From NCBI GenBank assembly GCA_003567055.1, contig PXAW01000204.1, positions 1-6,623 of the forward strand: a stretch of DNA of 6,623 nucleotides, written 5' to 3'. A program made the translations under genes and the position numbers. The DNA comes from Hyphomicrobiales bacterium (lineage in GTDB: Bacteria > Pseudomonadota > Alphaproteobacteria > Rhizobiales > Beijerinckiaceae). The notes below the pieces were generated by a model. The model worked only from the letters and a program-made list of their open reading frames with translations. It searched no databases and was not told the origin of the DNA. Positions 6,141 to 6,623 of the stretch are shown here, in pieces; within the stretch, counting starts at the first letter, position 1, and each line of letters begins with the position of its first letter.

Positions 6141-6623
6141 ATCAGTGTGACAATTGGCGGGGTGTGGGCTAGATGGCTTTTACATCTATTACTTTTTGCC
6201 AGGAATTGCCGATTAACTCTTCATACAGAATACCCAGAGAAAATCCGGAAGTGTACTTTAGGTAAATTTCCTTAGTGCTTTGAGTAGGTCATAACGTACC
6301 GATTTCGGGAATTACCGCTGGAAGTCTTCTTCCAGCAGTGTGCTGGGGAGTTGACCTGTTCAGCGGTAGTTTTGCAGATCTGGTCAATGGAAGCTTTAGT
6401 CTCTTGTACCTTAAGCATGGCCCAGAGGCACTTCAACAGCGTATCCATTCCGCCGTTGGTTGAAGACTGGCCTCGATGGGGTGTCACGCTAGTCGCTAAC
6501 GTTGCTGCCAGATCTAATATGCTTTCTCCAGAGACACTACTTTTATCCCCAATTTTGGCACTATTGCGCCTAGGCTGCCTATCCCTCAGCTCCCTCTGGC
6601 TTCACAAGTGCTTAGGCGTCATG
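6141..6623. other. Long region upstream of the operon without a confident gene
   Basis: I see no convincing gene in these 483 bases. On the minus strand 6272-6601 is open for 109 codons without ATG near its beginning. The first usable start is GTG at 6487 (71 residues), with no Shine-Dalgarno sequence, and the composition (many Thr, Ser, Lys, Cys; no hydrophobic core pattern) does not look like a folded protein. On the plus strand the frame from ATG 6417 is open to the window end, mirroring it. The stretch could be a decayed gene, an untranslated RNA or plain intergenic DNA. It holds nested inverted repeats at 6313-6368. Confidence 0.4.
6313..6368. repeat. Nested and competing inverted repeats
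   Basis: An outer pair, TACCGCTG (6313-6320) and CAGCGGTA (6361-6368), flanks two inner hairpins. The first is GCTGGAAG / CTTCCAGC (6317-6324 and 6329-6336; 8 base pairs, loop TCTT). The second is CCAGCA / TGCTGG (6332-6337 and 6341-6346; 3-base loop). The inner two share bases 6332-6336 and cannot form at once. No T run follows on either strand, so a simple terminator is unlikely. Confidence 0.5.

Noticed and set aside
6272..6487. 71-residue GTG-started frame on the minus strand
   Set aside because: It has no ribosome-binding site, recognised motif or fold-like pattern; the mirrored plus-strand frame is just as open.
6417..6623. Plus-strand frame open to the right edge
   Set aside because: Leucine/serine-rich antisense of the frame above, without a Shine-Dalgarno sequence; it could only be judged with sequence beyond the window.
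1..6623. CRISPR arrays, tRNA or rRNA genes, insertion-sequence ends
   Set aside because: No regularly spaced repeats, cloverleaf-like segments or transposase motifs were seen on either strand.

Overview
The window is one long co-directional block on the minus strand, read from right to left. It suggests a bacterium, probably a cyanobacterium: the DNA is AT-rich by eye, Shine-Dalgarno use is patchy, the YbjN-like and zinc-ribbon protease proteins have a style common there, and the edge gene looks like small cyanobacterial antitoxin-type proteins. This is a weak assignment. The HIP1 octamer GCGATCGC, frequent in many cyanobacteria, was not seen.

Layout in transcription order: an apparently non-coding region (6087-6623) holds inverted repeats and a good sigma70-type promoter about 20 bases from the first gene. 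Next come a 732-residue dynamin-like GTPase (3888-6086), an 18-base gap, a 327-residue TRAFAC/DO-GTPase-like P-loop protein (2886-3869), and a protein of about 297 residues with one C-terminal membrane segment (1974-2867). A short coding frame with no normal start codon (1780-1980) sits in the -1 frame relative to that membrane protein. A 190-base gap follows. Then come a trypsin/HtrA-type serine protease with two C-terminal zinc ribbons and no visible export signal (738-1589) and, 12 bases on, a YbjN-family protein (219-725). At the left edge is the first part of a small separate gene (1-71).

How they may work together (inference): two unlike GTPases, a membrane-anchored partner and a cytosolic protease form a pattern resembling GTPase-centred predicted conflict or immunity systems. 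The large GTPase could remodel membrane, the smaller one could act as a sensor or switch, the anchored protein could tether the complex, and the protease could be the effector. No phage-defence activity can be shown from sequence alone.

The most unusual local signal is at the end of the membrane-protein gene. Two slippery heptamers (A AAA AAA and A AAA AAG) lie in correct phase just before the membrane segment. The -1 frame stays open from there through the start-less 66-codon frame. Either programmed frameshifting makes a soluble variant, or a one-base indel has separated a C-terminal domain from its gene.
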